Shown: positions 42,621-52,231 of the stretch, piece after piece
How positions within the stretch are numbered: the stretch's first letter is position 1
How the letters are laid out: every line of letters starts with the position of its first letter
Assembly (NCBI RefSeq): GCF_014207375.1
Contig: NZ_JACHEE010000011.1
Coordinates: 62,001 to 126,000 of the forward strand
From: Arthrobacter sp. AZCC_0090
Lineage (GTDB): Bacteria > Actinomycetota > Actinomycetes > Actinomycetales > Micrococcaceae
Length of the DNA stretch: 64,000 bases
Direction of reading: 5' to 3'
Notes under the pieces: generated by a model
What the model saw: the letters and a program-made list of their open reading frames with translations, nothing else
Database searches by the model: none
Told to the model about the DNA's origin: nothing
Position numbers and translations under genes: made by a program

Positions 42621-44492
42621 TCAATCAGCCGTTGGGTAGAATCCGGGCCTTCCCGTGGTAGCGCTCCCGGTGAAGTAGATAACTTCGCAGCCCTCAGCCG
42701 TAACTTCTGGGGGCGTCTGGTTTTCTAGGATTATCGACTGGACGGGGCTGGCTGCGAGGTAGTCGTAAAACGCATCAGCCACTGTTTGAGCCATCAACTC
42801 ATCGCTTTCGGTGGACTCGATATCGGAACCAACTATCGCTGGTTCGTTTGCTTGCCGCTGCGTCGTGTCCGCGTCTCGATAGGTCAGCACGGGGGTATCG
42901 AAGACAACGAACCCGGGGTGAGGCAGTTCGCGTTCTAGACAGTATTCCCCGAGAGCCGCGCTGAACCCGGCGTGGAGGACGGAGCGGATACCTTTGCCTC
43001 GATCCGCGCGCGGGCGTCCTTGAAGTACAACATCGGGCGGAGTCCCCAGTACGAATTCTGCTCGTTCAGCTTCAGGTACGCCCCACCATGTAAGGACATT
43101 GCGCAAAGCCGCCGAGAAATCGATCTCACTTCGCTTGCCAATACCTTCCGTAACCGGGTCTGCGGTTTCTGGCTGTTCTTGGGCAACGGTTGCACTCAAC
43201 GTTTGCAGTTCCGCAACCTGATCCCACAAGGTGATCCATCGCTCGAGCTGGGATCTGCGCGCAAGGAGCTCTTCGAGGCCCTCTTGGGCTGGGCGGATTC
43301 GACGTTCGATATCGTGTATTTCCGCTACCCCCGCGGAAATTTTTGTGTCAAGTGTGGTGACCTGTTCCTTTGCCTCCGCCAAAGCCGTGCCTAGCCCGGT
43401 CAGGGTGGAGGCGAGGTCTTCGCGCAGGGCACGTGTGCGTAGAGACTCGGCATCGATGGCTTCGGTTAACTGCACTGTTTCGTATACAGCATGGTCACGG
43501 CGTTGGTGGTGGGTGGTTGCACCACAGAAAACACACTCCGCGGCGTCGAAGTATCCGAGCAGAGTGCCGGCCGACTTTACCATTCGGAGACGCTCCATGT
43601 CGGCCTCGTATTGTGTGTCGAGGAGTGAAAAACGTGCGACGAGTGCAGCCGCCTCACTAGCACGTGCGTCCTGACGGCGCCGATTACCTTTGAGAACGTC
43701 AAGCTGCGAGATAGCTTGGTCGCGTTTCCGGAGCTCCGCAGACACCGCCGTCGACGACATTTGGATCTGCTCGTTGATGCGTGCGAGCATGCGCACGCAT
43801 TCCCCGCGGTCGGATGCGTCCGTCAGCCGGCTGCTCGCCTGAGCCACTGCCCGCTCAAGCACCGCAAGCTGGGCTCGATTAATCCGTCGGAACGCGGCCG
43901 GGTCTTCGCCAGAGGTAAGGCCGGAATCATCCTCCCCCTCCAACAAGAGCTTGAGCGCCGACAGCTCGGTCGTGCGCGTGGTGTAGTTGCCAGATTCGAT
44001 CGGTGAGGTGCGCGAGTGCATGCGTTCCTCACCAATGATCACTAGATGAGCGAGGTTGCGGAAGCTCAACGCAACAGTTTCGTTGCGTTTGTTCTTCCTC
44101 AGCTTTGTGTCTGCGATTCCGAGACGGTTCAGCAGGAAGTAGGAGATAGTGTCGGTTCTGTTCTTCTTATGACTCCCAAGGAGAACCTGATCGGGGACTT
44201 GGTCGGGAACCTGACGGATATCGCCGTCGAATACGGAGATATTGCCGCCCCGCAAGCTCCTGGCCAAGGTGACAAGGTCTCCGTCAAAGTCGATGGCCAA
44301 AAGCATGTGCTGGTAGCCGGCCGCTTCGGGTATGTTCCGTAGCCTGGAGGCGCCAAGCATGAAGTCGATGGCCTCGCCGATGTATGACTTCCCGGCTTCG
44401 GAGGCCCCGTAGATCAACGTCAGACGCGGAGCAAAATCCAACGTGGCTGATGGGACATTGGAACCCACCGCTGTCAGATGTACCAGCTTCAC
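42621..44492 (-). CDS. ABC-3C system ATPase (SMC/RecN-like)
   Basis: A 623-residue ATPase of the ABC/SMC type. Walker A is GASEAGKS at residues 29-36, a coiled-coil middle includes a zinc-hook-like C320xxC323 (ECVFCGAT), and the C-terminal Walker B/D-loop region reads PGFVVFDTPVLTYRD. This split head plus internal coiled coil matches ATPases of the ABC-three-component family. It overlaps the upstream middle-component gene by 4 bases. It probably senses invasion and controls the nuclease effector. The family assignment rests on the whole gene trio. Confidence 0.85.
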   Translation of the reverse strand: MKLVHLTAVGSNVPSATLDFAPRLTLIYGASEAGKSYIGEAIDFMLGASRLRNIPEAAGYQHMLLAIDFDGDLVTLARSLRGGNISVFDGDIRQVPDQVPDQVLLGSHKKNRTDTISYFLLNRLGIADTKLRKNKRNETVALSFRNLAHLVIIGEERMHSRTSPIESGNYTTRTTELSALKLLLEGEDDSGLTSGEDPAAFRRINRAQLAVLERAVAQASSRLTDASDRGECVRMLARINEQIQMSSTAVSAELRKRDQAISQLDVLKGNRRRQDARASEAAALVARFSLLDTQYEADMERLRMVKSAGTLLGYFDAAECVFCGATTHHQRRDHAVYETVQLTEAIDAESLRTRALREDLASTLTGLGTALAEAKEQVTTLDTKISAGVAEIHDIERRIRPAQEGLEELLARRSQLERWITLWDQVAELQTLSATVAQEQPETADPVTEGIGKRSEIDFSAALRNVLTWWGVPEAERAEFVLGTPPDVVLQGRPRADRGKGIRSVLHAGFSAALGEYCLERELPHPGFVVFDTPVLTYRDADTTQRQANEPAIVGSDIESTESDELMAQTVADAFYDYLAASPVQSIILENQTPPEVTAEGCEVIYFTGSATTGRPGFYPTAD

Positions 44493-44992
44493 AGGGAACT
44501 CTCCTCTCCATCCAACGACGCCAAGCTTCCGTCAAAGTCCCGGGACTCGGCCCACTCTTCGCTCCAACGATCCGCGATAAGCCGTATCCGCTCGCGAATA
44601 CCGTCCGCGGAAAAGTCTCCGAATTCCGTCACAGCCCATCCTGCGACCTCGGTTAAGCGGTCCAGCAGCGGCGAACTTACCAAACGCAAGAACGGCAAGG
44701 CGGCTTCGCTGGCTCTGTAGGTTAGGCCGTCTGTCGACGCCACGGCGTCAATCATCCCCGCGCGGGCCATCAATTGGATGCCGTGCTCCAGGACGGAGCG
44801 TTTGATGGCCAGCTCCCCACCGCGGGTAGAGATGGCCGGAAGTACGCTCTCAGGTCCGCCAAGATCCGCGCTGTGTAGCAAGCAATAATCCATAAGTACA
44901 AGACGGTTCACATCTAGCGGGCGTGGGAACGATGCTGTCAGGACAACCAAGACCCTGAGACCGAGTTCAAGAGGGCTATTGAGGGTCTGCAC
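44489..44992 (-). CDS. ABC-3C system middle component
   Basis: A 167-residue helical protein. The conserved segment MDYCLLHSADLGGPESVLPAISTRGGELAIKR matches the middle-component 2 signature (DY, HS-D-GGP, P-x-R) as I recall it (in parts: LLHSADLGGPES). A winged-helix-like C-terminal part follows. It lies between effector and ATPase genes with overlaps of 17 and 4 bases, so the three are one operon. It likely bridges the ATPase and the effector. Confidence 0.8.
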   Translation of the reverse strand: MQTLNSPLELGLRVLVVLTASFPRPLDVNRLVLMDYCLLHSADLGGPESVLPAISTRGGELAIKRSVLEHGIQLMARAGMIDAVASTDGLTYRASEAALPFLRLVSSPLLDRLTEVAGWAVTEFGDFSADGIRERIRLIADRWSEEWAESRDFDGSLASLDGEESSL

Positions 44993-46082
44993 GGCACCAG
45001 CTCAGTCGGTCGTCATTGGCCAATTGATGGCAAACTCCCGTCCGGTCACGGGTGGTCACCACAGGAAGCAGACCATTAGCTGTCATCGCCAACTGGTGAG
45101 CTGACTGAGTCACCTGCAGTAGCCGGTCCAGCCCGTCGCCCGGATGGCTATCGTGCACATCAATGACGCCGTCGAAAATCTCGTCCTGTAGCGCCTCGAA
45201 AGTCCCAACGGGGACGGAATCGCGGGCAAACACCCGCAAGGATTCCGCGCTGTAGAACGCTACCCTTTGACGCAAGTAATGGCTTCCGAGCTGTTCATGA
45301 TCTGCTGCCGCCGCCGGCGTGAGCGATACTCCGTGCCGCTCGGCATATGCAGCCAGCAATTTAGCAACATATCTTTGCTCATCCTCGCCCGGCCTCACTG
45401 CCGGGACGTCCGGACCAGACCGGGCCGGGAGCGGGACCCCGAAACGAGCCGAATGCCAGCGCGTCTGCTGATGATCTGTAACCAACTCATGCAACTCTAT
45501 TGAACCGAATCCCGCGAAGTCTGCCTCATCAAGAAAAGCCAGTACCTCTTCCAACGAATGTTCGCCAAGTTTCCTCGCCAGCACGCTTCTGTCTTTGGTC
45601 AGCGCCGACTTCATCGCGCTGCGTAGCTTCGCAGGCGAATTGAGCACACCGGCAAGCGTCGTCCCGTAACCCCTAGGGGCGACAAAGCGATATTCGTGAG
45701 GCCAGGTGTAATACCCCGCCATGGTCCCTAACACGATCTTCAAAATTTCGGGATACGCATCACCAGGGAGCAATTCGGCTGCGTAGTGCTTGCACTGGTA
45801 GCAGTCCCATTCAGCGGCAAACCCTCCATCCGTCAGGAAGCCTGCTACATCGACGCCATGGTCGTTCGCACCACCATTGCGCATCACCTTCTTGTAAGAC
45901 GTCAGAGTCGTCGCCCACTCAAGAACAAACTCCTCCCACTGCGTGTCACTGTAGATGGAGACAAGTTGCTCGGGCGTCAACGTGACATGCGTAGGAGCCG
46001 GCACCCACGTCTCAGCATCGAGCAGAGTAGGCGCTGAAAGCTCAACGAGTTCGACGCCCGCACTGGACGTTTCCTTCGACAC
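44976..46082 (-). CDS. ABC-3C system effector with restriction-endonuclease-like domain
   Basis: About 368 residues. The N-terminal domain fits the PD-(D/E)xK nuclease fold: WEEFVLEWATTL (Glu), GGANDHGVDVAG (Asp) and WDCYQCKHYAAEL (QxK). The C-terminal half is the ABC-3C interaction module, with EDEQRYVAKLLAAYAERHG and HYLRQRVAFYSAESLRVFA. Two GTG starts are possible: 46,082 has AGGAGAGG eight bases upstream, while 46,091 is too close to it. This is the first gene of the operon and the likely killer enzyme when the system is triggered. Confidence 0.82.
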   Translation of the reverse strand: MSKETSSAGVELVELSAPTLLDAETWVPAPTHVTLTPEQLVSIYSDTQWEEFVLEWATTLTSYKKVMRNGGANDHGVDVAGFLTDGGFAAEWDCYQCKHYAAELLPGDAYPEILKIVLGTMAGYYTWPHEYRFVAPRGYGTTLAGVLNSPAKLRSAMKSALTKDRSVLARKLGEHSLEEVLAFLDEADFAGFGSIELHELVTDHQQTRWHSARFGVPLPARSGPDVPAVRPGEDEQRYVAKLLAAYAERHGVSLTPAAAADHEQLGSHYLRQRVAFYSAESLRVFARDSVPVGTFEALQDEIFDGVIDVHDSHPGDGLDRLLQVTQSAHQLAMTANGLLPVVTTRDRTGVCHQLANDDRLSWCRADPQ

Positions 46083-46362
46083 GGGCAGCACCTCTCCTAT
46101 TTAGACAGCCACGATCGGACACGCGCACCGAACGAAATGCGGCACGTTGCGGGGTAACGCTGGTCATCAGCGTATATGTTCCACGACATTCGCAACTCTC
46201 ATCCCAACGAGTCAGAGTCGCAATGTGATCGCTTCGGTCGGGTAAGGTCAGCGCATTGTTAGTGGACTCAGGCGCCCAAGGCTCCTGCCATGCTCGAAGT
46301 GTCGTGCGGAGTAGAACCATGTCTTTGGCGAAAGCTCACCGTCCCGAAAGGATAATGAGAAA

Positions 46363-47214
46363 GTGGATCAGATCGCCCAAATCATAGGGCCGCTTATTGG
46401 CTTTGCAGTGTCCTTAGTAGGCTTTATTGTCGCGGTTGACCAGGTAACGGCGTCGGCGAGGCTGCGACGGCAGGTGAACTTCTGGCACGAGCAGTCGAAA
46501 TCGCCTTCATTCCTGAGTGATGCTGCTGTGGGACGGAGCCTGGAAAGGGATGCAGCTGCCCGGCTGCTCGCCCTCCAAGCTGTTCCAGGATGGAAGCTAC
46601 TGTTTCCGGTCAGCATACCTACCGCCATGATTTGGGCAACGTGGCAGGCTGGAACCTTCGTGGGGACCATCCCTAGGAATGAACTCACATTCGATCGTCT
46701 TATCGACGCCGCAAACATTGATGACGGGGGCCTCATATTTCTGCTGCCGGGTGTGCCGATGATGGTGTTAGCGCTGCTGGCGTTCATGACTGTTTTTGTA
46801 GAGCGCGCACGGGTGCGGGATGCTTATTTGGAGGGTAAACCACTGACTCCTTCGACGGTCAGCATGGGAGGAAATCATCTGACTGCAGCTGACGTTCTTG
46901 GCCACCTCAACGTTCTCCTATGGCTACCACTTTCCACAGCCGGCAGTTTGCTCCTGGCACTCTTCTTCGGAATTACCTTCGGGATGCGGGGACAACCGCC
47001 GACTACTCCCCTGTGGCCGGAATGGCTGAGTCTCATGATGATGGGCGGAGTAGTGGCTTTCCTCCCAGGAATACACGTTGGATTGAGCCTATATTCCGCG
47101 GTTTCAGTTAAATGGCAACATCCTCGTCCGCTCCCATCCACGTTAAAACCGCATCGAAGTGGCGAGAAGGTGTCAAAAACACGCTTTCCTACCTCTCAAC
47201 GCAAGCAGAAGTGA
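46363..47214 (+). CDS. Four-TM membrane protein, unknown function
   Basis: A 283-residue protein with GTG start (AAGGATAATGAGAAA upstream). A hydrophobic helix (residues about 5-25) is followed by a cytoplasmic helix pair, then helices near 80-100, 125-145 and 180-215, 225-250. The C terminus is basic. It is divergent from the ABC-3C operon with 280 bp between. No family recognised; an accessory or unrelated island gene. Confidence 0.62.
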   Translation: MDQIAQIIGPLIGFAVSLVGFIVAVDQVTASARLRRQVNFWHEQSKSPSFLSDAAVGRSLERDAAARLLALQAVPGWKLLFPVSIPTAMIWATWQAGTFVGTIPRNELTFDRLIDAANIDDGGLIFLLPGVPMMVLALLAFMTVFVERARVRDAYLEGKPLTPSTVSMGGNHLTAADVLGHLNVLLWLPLSTAGSLLLALFFGITFGMRGQPPTTPLWPEWLSLMMMGGVVAFLPGIHVGLSLYSAVSVKWQHPRPLPSTLKPHRSGEKVSKTRFPTSQRKQK

Positions 47215-48261
47215 CGCGGAAGCCCTGCAAACGATTTCATACAATGCAGGGCTTCCACTGTCAACGCCGACGCTGTCCGCAGCTAATCCGCCGAACGGCA
47301 GAGGACGTCACACGGACTGACAGAGCTGCGTGAACCCCGGTAACAGCGCATATGAAGACCGCGTCATGGTTCGTTTCGATAGAAGCGGTCCCGGGGCTAC
47401 TTCTCCCACACCGTATCCCAGCGGATGAACAGACAAACGAGCGGAGCTAGGATCGGAGCACCGGAACGCATTGCTTCGCGCTGGACAGTGCGATCACTCC
47501 GGAGCCCGATCCCTACGAACCATCCAGAGCAGATCTGTTGCCATCAATGGGCTTTTTGTGGCCACCAGCGGGTACATCAGCTAACCGCCTCGGGCATAAA
47601 CCATTGGCTGACCTCGGCGCGGCCATGGACCAACCCAAGTTTCCGTGACAGGATCGAACCACTGTTAGGGCACACCGACCTAGGGCCCGTAGCAGATTAC
47701 GAATCGGTGGCCTTCCTAGGGGGCTGAGCAGCGTGGTAGGCCCGCGACCTGAATTGCTCGAGGTGACTGCGTGACGGGCCCTGCCGAAGCGAGATCGGAG
47801 CCCAGTTCGCCTTTAGCAACCTTCATGCTCTTCGGCGGCGCTAGGCAACCACCTATTCGAAGCTGCTTGTAGTAGGAGCCCTCATGACCACCGATTTGCT
47901 GTCCGTGTCCCTATGCCTTTCCGTCGTCGCGTGTTCAAAGCGCCTAGTGCCTTTCATTCTTTGCTTGGTCGTACTTGCCAAGACGGGAAAGACGACGGGC
48001 TTTCAAGACATAGCAGTTGTCTTTGGCCACACCAGTCGGGACCCGCGGAAGGCAGGGCGCCGTCTACGCCATCTCAATAGGCGCGCATGATCTTCAGGCC
48101 AACTGGCCATAGTAAGCGCATCGAAAGCGTAGGGATTCGAGGCGCTGAGCTTATGAGACACAGGGATCCAGCTGTCCGGTAAGAGGATCCTCTGTCGAGA
48201 CCCACGGCGCCTTGCAAGTGGGGCCCGTGGGAGCTTGCGCCGTGCATAGGTCTGCAGGAGG
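47215..48261. other. 1.05-kb region without convincing genes
   Basis: Short open frames (for example 47,884-48,090) have no recognisable protein pattern. The stretch includes one copy of a 19-bp direct repeat at 47,337-47,355, whose partner is at 52,710-52,728. Confidence 0.5.
47337..47355 (+). repeat. 19-bp direct repeat, left copy
   Basis: CCGGTAACAGCGCATATGA. The right copy at 52,710-52,728 differs by one base (CCGATAACAGCGCATATGA). Together they bracket the unknown gene, zeta pseudogene and NACHT gene. Confidence 0.6.
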
Positions 48262-49401
48262 CTAATGACCGGTTAGAAATTGATTCCACGCAGTGTCTCC
48301 CGGGCTCTCCAACTCTTTCGTCTTCAGGTTGAAGGTCAGACTATGGATTGTAGACGCCTCATTATTCGGTCCTCGAAGTTTGGCGAATGAGTCGTGCAGG
48401 TCGATACGTACTTGAAGGTGGGTATAGCCCATATTTCTTAGCTTCTTCACCGACTTGGTGTTGTTCGAGAAGTTCCTTTTGGCCTTGTTGCGCGGCGGCT
48501 TGAAGGCCCCAATGAGTACCGATTCGGCCGCGTCAACCGTCGGCTCGGTCAGAGACTGGTCCAGCACCTCGGATTGTTCCTTCACCCACTCACTGAGGGC
48601 CTTTTTGTCCGGGTACCCCTGAGTGCTATCGATATGGAGCTTGTCGACACTCGTCATCCGCTGGTTGATGGTGATGAACCCTACAGACCTGTCGGGCTGG
48701 TAGTCATGGACGTAAGCGATCGCTGGCTGAGCCTTCTCGTGTGCCGCGAGTCGATCGATTGCTGTCCTGGCACCTTCTGTCCCGTAGGCCTGCCCAATGT
48801 AGATGACATCAAAGACGAAAAGCGCGTCAACGATGGGGGCCACCCAGTCTTCCGCTGGAACCACGTCTCCAGTAGCAGGATCATCAGCGGGTATGTCCTC
48901 GACGCTTATCAGAGTTTCTATACCGTCCACCATTTCATAACGAATATGGCGTTCTGGAAAGTACCTCTTTGGTTCCGTTTTCGTTGCAGCACCCTGGGCT
49001 CGGAGTGCCGCGCGCACTACTTCGGCTGATGTGACCTCACGCCATTGCCGTGCATCTGCATCGGAGACAATCGACAGCCCACCTCCTTCGAGAGCCAACG
49101 AGTGTCCAGGAAAAGCGGTCCTTGGAACCGCTACATTGGTCGTACCTTGACCTTCGGCCGTTATGTGATCAATGTCTAGAATCCAGCCACCGGTCTCAGG
49201 ATCGTCGTTGAGGGCGACGGGCGTCAGTCGTGGTCCAGCGACGATGAAATACAAGTGATGTTGGTTATTACGTAGCTGCTGCACTGCCAATTTGTCCGTC
49301 TCAAGTTGAGATGCGGCCCAACCCATGCTGGAAGCGTTGGTAATGCCTAGAACGACTGCAACTTCGGCTTTGCTATGCCTCCAAGGCATCCACTTCTTCA
49401 T
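48262..49401 (-). CDS. Unknown protein with a YIG-type motif
   Basis: A 379-residue protein. The central part has VIYIGQAYGTEGARTAIDRLAAHEKAQ (in pieces: YIGQAYGTEG, RTAIDRLAAHEK), a layout that recalls GIY-YIG nucleases (YIG, Arg, His) but without a clear GIY partner strand or catalytic Glu. The N terminus resembles a small beta domain with a stretch like ITNASSMGWAASQLETDK. The C terminus is basic, with PPRNKAKRNFSNNTKSVKKL. I do not assign a function. Confidence 0.6.
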   Translation of the reverse strand: MKKWMPWRHSKAEVAVVLGITNASSMGWAASQLETDKLAVQQLRNNQHHLYFIVAGPRLTPVALNDDPETGGWILDIDHITAEGQGTTNVAVPRTAFPGHSLALEGGGLSIVSDADARQWREVTSAEVVRAALRAQGAATKTEPKRYFPERHIRYEMVDGIETLISVEDIPADDPATGDVVPAEDWVAPIVDALFVFDVIYIGQAYGTEGARTAIDRLAAHEKAQPAIAYVHDYQPDRSVGFITINQRMTSVDKLHIDSTQGYPDKKALSEWVKEQSEVLDQSLTEPTVDAAESVLIGAFKPPRNKAKRNFSNNTKSVKKLRNMGYTHLQVRIDLHDSFAKLRGPNNEASTIHSLTFNLKTKELESPGDTAWNQFLTGH

Positions 49402-49766
49402 AGACTCAGATTAGGCGGCAGTCCGGAGTGGACGCCGCCGACCTAAAAGAAGACCTAGCTGCGCACGTTCCGATGAATAGTCTCGAATCGCAATCGGCGT
49501 GTTCATCATCAGTTACAAGACATGCGAGACAGGCCCATGGCAAAGCTAACCGCCCTCGTTTGACGCGCCAGCAGGGCGCGAGGATTGCCGCGTCGTCATC
49601 GTCACCGGCTGCGCCGCCGCGAAGGATCGCGGGCTGCCGGCACCCGGGGGATGTCATCAGAAGAGCCGGGCACGCCCGCGGCAAGGTCCAGTCAGTGCCT
49701 CGAAAATTGGTGCCGAGTGATTTCGCCAACGAATGGGCACTAGCGCGGAGTTTCCGACGTCTGGGT

Positions 49767-50157
49767 TTATTCGAAAGTTGTGATGCTGGTTGTCTGGACG
49801 TCGACGTCGTCGACGGGACTTGAAGAGCTCGTCGACGTACTGGGCCGGCAGCCCGTCCCATGACAGGGTGCCATCGATGATGACGTTATCCCCCTGCCGC
49901 CAGCGCCATCTGGCGGACGAGGTTGGTAGTCCTCGTGGAGATCCCGGGACGTGGGACGCAAGTTCCCGGATGCCCACCGGCCTGCCGTCAGGCAAGGTGT
50001 GGTCGTGGCGGTAGCTGAGCAGACCGTGCCGTTCGGCATCGTCGAGGATCATGTCTTTCGCATCGTCAACCGCCCCATTGCAGTCCTGTCTGGCAGCCGG
50101 AGTTATAGACCCCGTCGACGATGCACGCGAAACGTTCGATAGAGTACGAGCGAACAC
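49767..50157 (-). pseudogene. Zeta-toxin pseudogene
   Basis: Homologous segments lie in three frames: DAKDMILDDAERHGLLSYRH and HTLPDGRPVGIRELASHV, then STRTTNLVRQMALAAG, then GDNVIIDGTLSWDGLPAQYV and DELF, then DDVDVQTTSITTFE. At least three frameshifts separate them. These match zeta-toxin kinases of actinobacteria as I recall them. No epsilon antitoxin is visible. The gene is decayed. Confidence 0.6.
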
Positions 50158-50199
50158 CGTCCGGCAACATAGAACCGGATGGAGACCAGGGGGACAGGG

Positions 50200-52231
50200 A
50201 TGCGCAAGAAAGCAATTCTGAAAAGACTGCTCGCAGGGGCTCTGGTCGGGTTGGCCGCTTTCATTTCATGGCGTTTCATCGACCCCTACTCCCACGTTGT
50301 CCCGGGATCAGTAGATGATGCCACGTTTTTCAGCACATTCCTTGGCCTCATTACAACGTTCGTCCCGGTCATAAAATTCTCCCTAATAGGGCCGAAGGGG
50401 AAAGTATTTGAGTCACAGGCGGCGGAAATCCGTCGCCAACAGATCGACGAGACCAACCAGCGGATTGAAGAACTCCGCTTCGGCCTCAACGCGGACATCG
50501 ATATCACTTTCGCCAACCAAGGAAACGGCGGAATCACGCTGTCTTCCCTCGTAGAGAACGCCGTAAATGCCACGGGCGGGACAGTCATCATCGGCCCCGC
50601 AGGTTCCGGAAAATCCTACAGTGCCCATACCATCAGCCAGTCGATCATGAGGAAGGATGACCGGTGCATTTCCCTGGTCATTCCGGTTGGGCGGTGGGCC
50701 CCGAACAGCAACTTCATTGAATGGCTCGCAAGGTACCTAGAACGCGAATACCAGACGGGCGAGGATACGGCTAGCGCCCTCCTCACGGAACGCCTGGTGA
50801 TCCCGATATTCGACGGCCTGGACGAAGCAGTTTCCCAACCCACCAATGCGTTCCACTCGGTCGACGAACATACTGAAACAAGACCCCACCGCCAGCCACT
50901 TCATCGAGGCAGTACTGGAATGGGCCTCCGGGCCCAGCGCACCCAGATTCATCATCACAAGCGCAGCGGAAGCCTGGGACGAAATACCATCCCACATCAA
51001 ACGTGACCCCCTGCTGAATGTCCTTCAAGTAGAACGAATAAGCCAAGCCCAGGCGAGGAAATACATACCCAGCGCCGTCCGTGCAAAGGGAGCGGAGAAC
51101 CTCATAGACGAAGCCCTCGGATCTAGCCGACTCAAAAGACTGTCGGGCACCCCATGGGGACTTTCGATGATAGCCAAGATCATCAGGTTGAACACCCTTG
51201 AGAACGGCGAGATCGCCCCCGCAACCAAAAAGATCCTGGAAATCGCCGACCACAAGCGGCTTGTTGAAGCGTTCTGCCTCGCCAGCGCAACCTTCAGCGA
51301 GGGTCCATTCAGAAGCCTGCGCACAAAGATATTCCTATGGTGGCTTTCCGCTTACGCGAAGCTTCTGACAGCCAACGAGATCTACGGTGGTCGCCTAGTT
51401 TACGGCCGCACCCAACCAACACGTGACATCGAGCTACACCGCATCTGGCCGATCGGAGGCCCGCGCGCACCACGAATCGCGGACTTCATTCTTTGCGTTC
51501 TATTTTCCGCACCCGCACTGGGCCTATCAATCTGGGTCTTTTGGTACCTAGGGGTAATCCCCCAAATTCTCATTCTCCTCTTCGTTGTCTTCTTCGTGAG
51601 CCTGCTAGTTCGAACAAGCCTCAAACCGTGGGTGCGAACCGCGTCATTGAACGTGTCCGCCATGCTGCAGCCGCGCCCCTTGGCAAGGCAGACCTTGGTC
51701 GCCCTGATCGCAGGGGTGGCGTGCTGGACTTTCTTCGAGCCGCTTCTGGGACTCATTACCTTCGTGTCCGTGTGGATTGTCGTCGGATTGACCGTCGGTT
51801 TCGGTCAAACATTGGCCAACGGTTCTCCGATACGTGCCATCGGACCGGAAACGGTTCTCAGGAGAGACCATCAGATATCTGTTGTCTCAGGTTTGGCTGC
51901 CTGGGTGCTTCTCGCGTTTCTTTGGAGCTTCAAGCTGGGATTGCCGGTGGCGGCCCTGGTGGCCTTGTTGTATTGCCTTGCAGTTGGCCAGGTCGTCGCA
52001 AGCGCCCTTTGGCGTAGATATCTGGCAACCATCCTCGTTGCTGGATTCCGGATCTGCCCCTCTCCGAGATGGTTACTGAGGGTGGCACTCAGGAGGGGGC
52101 TCGTCCGCTCGCGAGGATTGACGTATCAGTTTCGACACGACGACGTTCGTGATTATCTTGCGGGTTACTCCTGGAAACAGGATCACTCCAGTAGCGCGGA
52201 AGGTATTGCCGTAATAGCAACCGGGGGTTAG
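50200..52231 (+). pseudogene. NACHT-type NTPase with C-terminal membrane helices, frameshifted
   Basis: The reading frame from ATG 50,200 (AGGGGGACAGGG upstream) encodes two N-terminal membrane segments and a NACHT NTPase: Walker A GPAGSGKSY, Walker B LVIPIFDGLDEA. It ends at 51,006 in a shifted, non-homologous tail. The +1 frame from about 50,860 continues the protein: NILKQDPTASHFIEAVLEWA, FIITSAAEAW, then six or so membrane helices and the terminal FRHDDVRDYLAG motif typical of these proteins. One frameshift near 50,860-50,875 separates the halves. The intact product would have about 675 residues. Membrane-linked NACHT proteins are candidates for phage sensing. A sequencing error cannot be excluded. 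Confidence 0.72.

Noticed and set aside
47884..48090. A 68-residue plus-strand open frame
   Set aside because: It has a hydrophobic start but no ribosome site or family pattern; too short to support.
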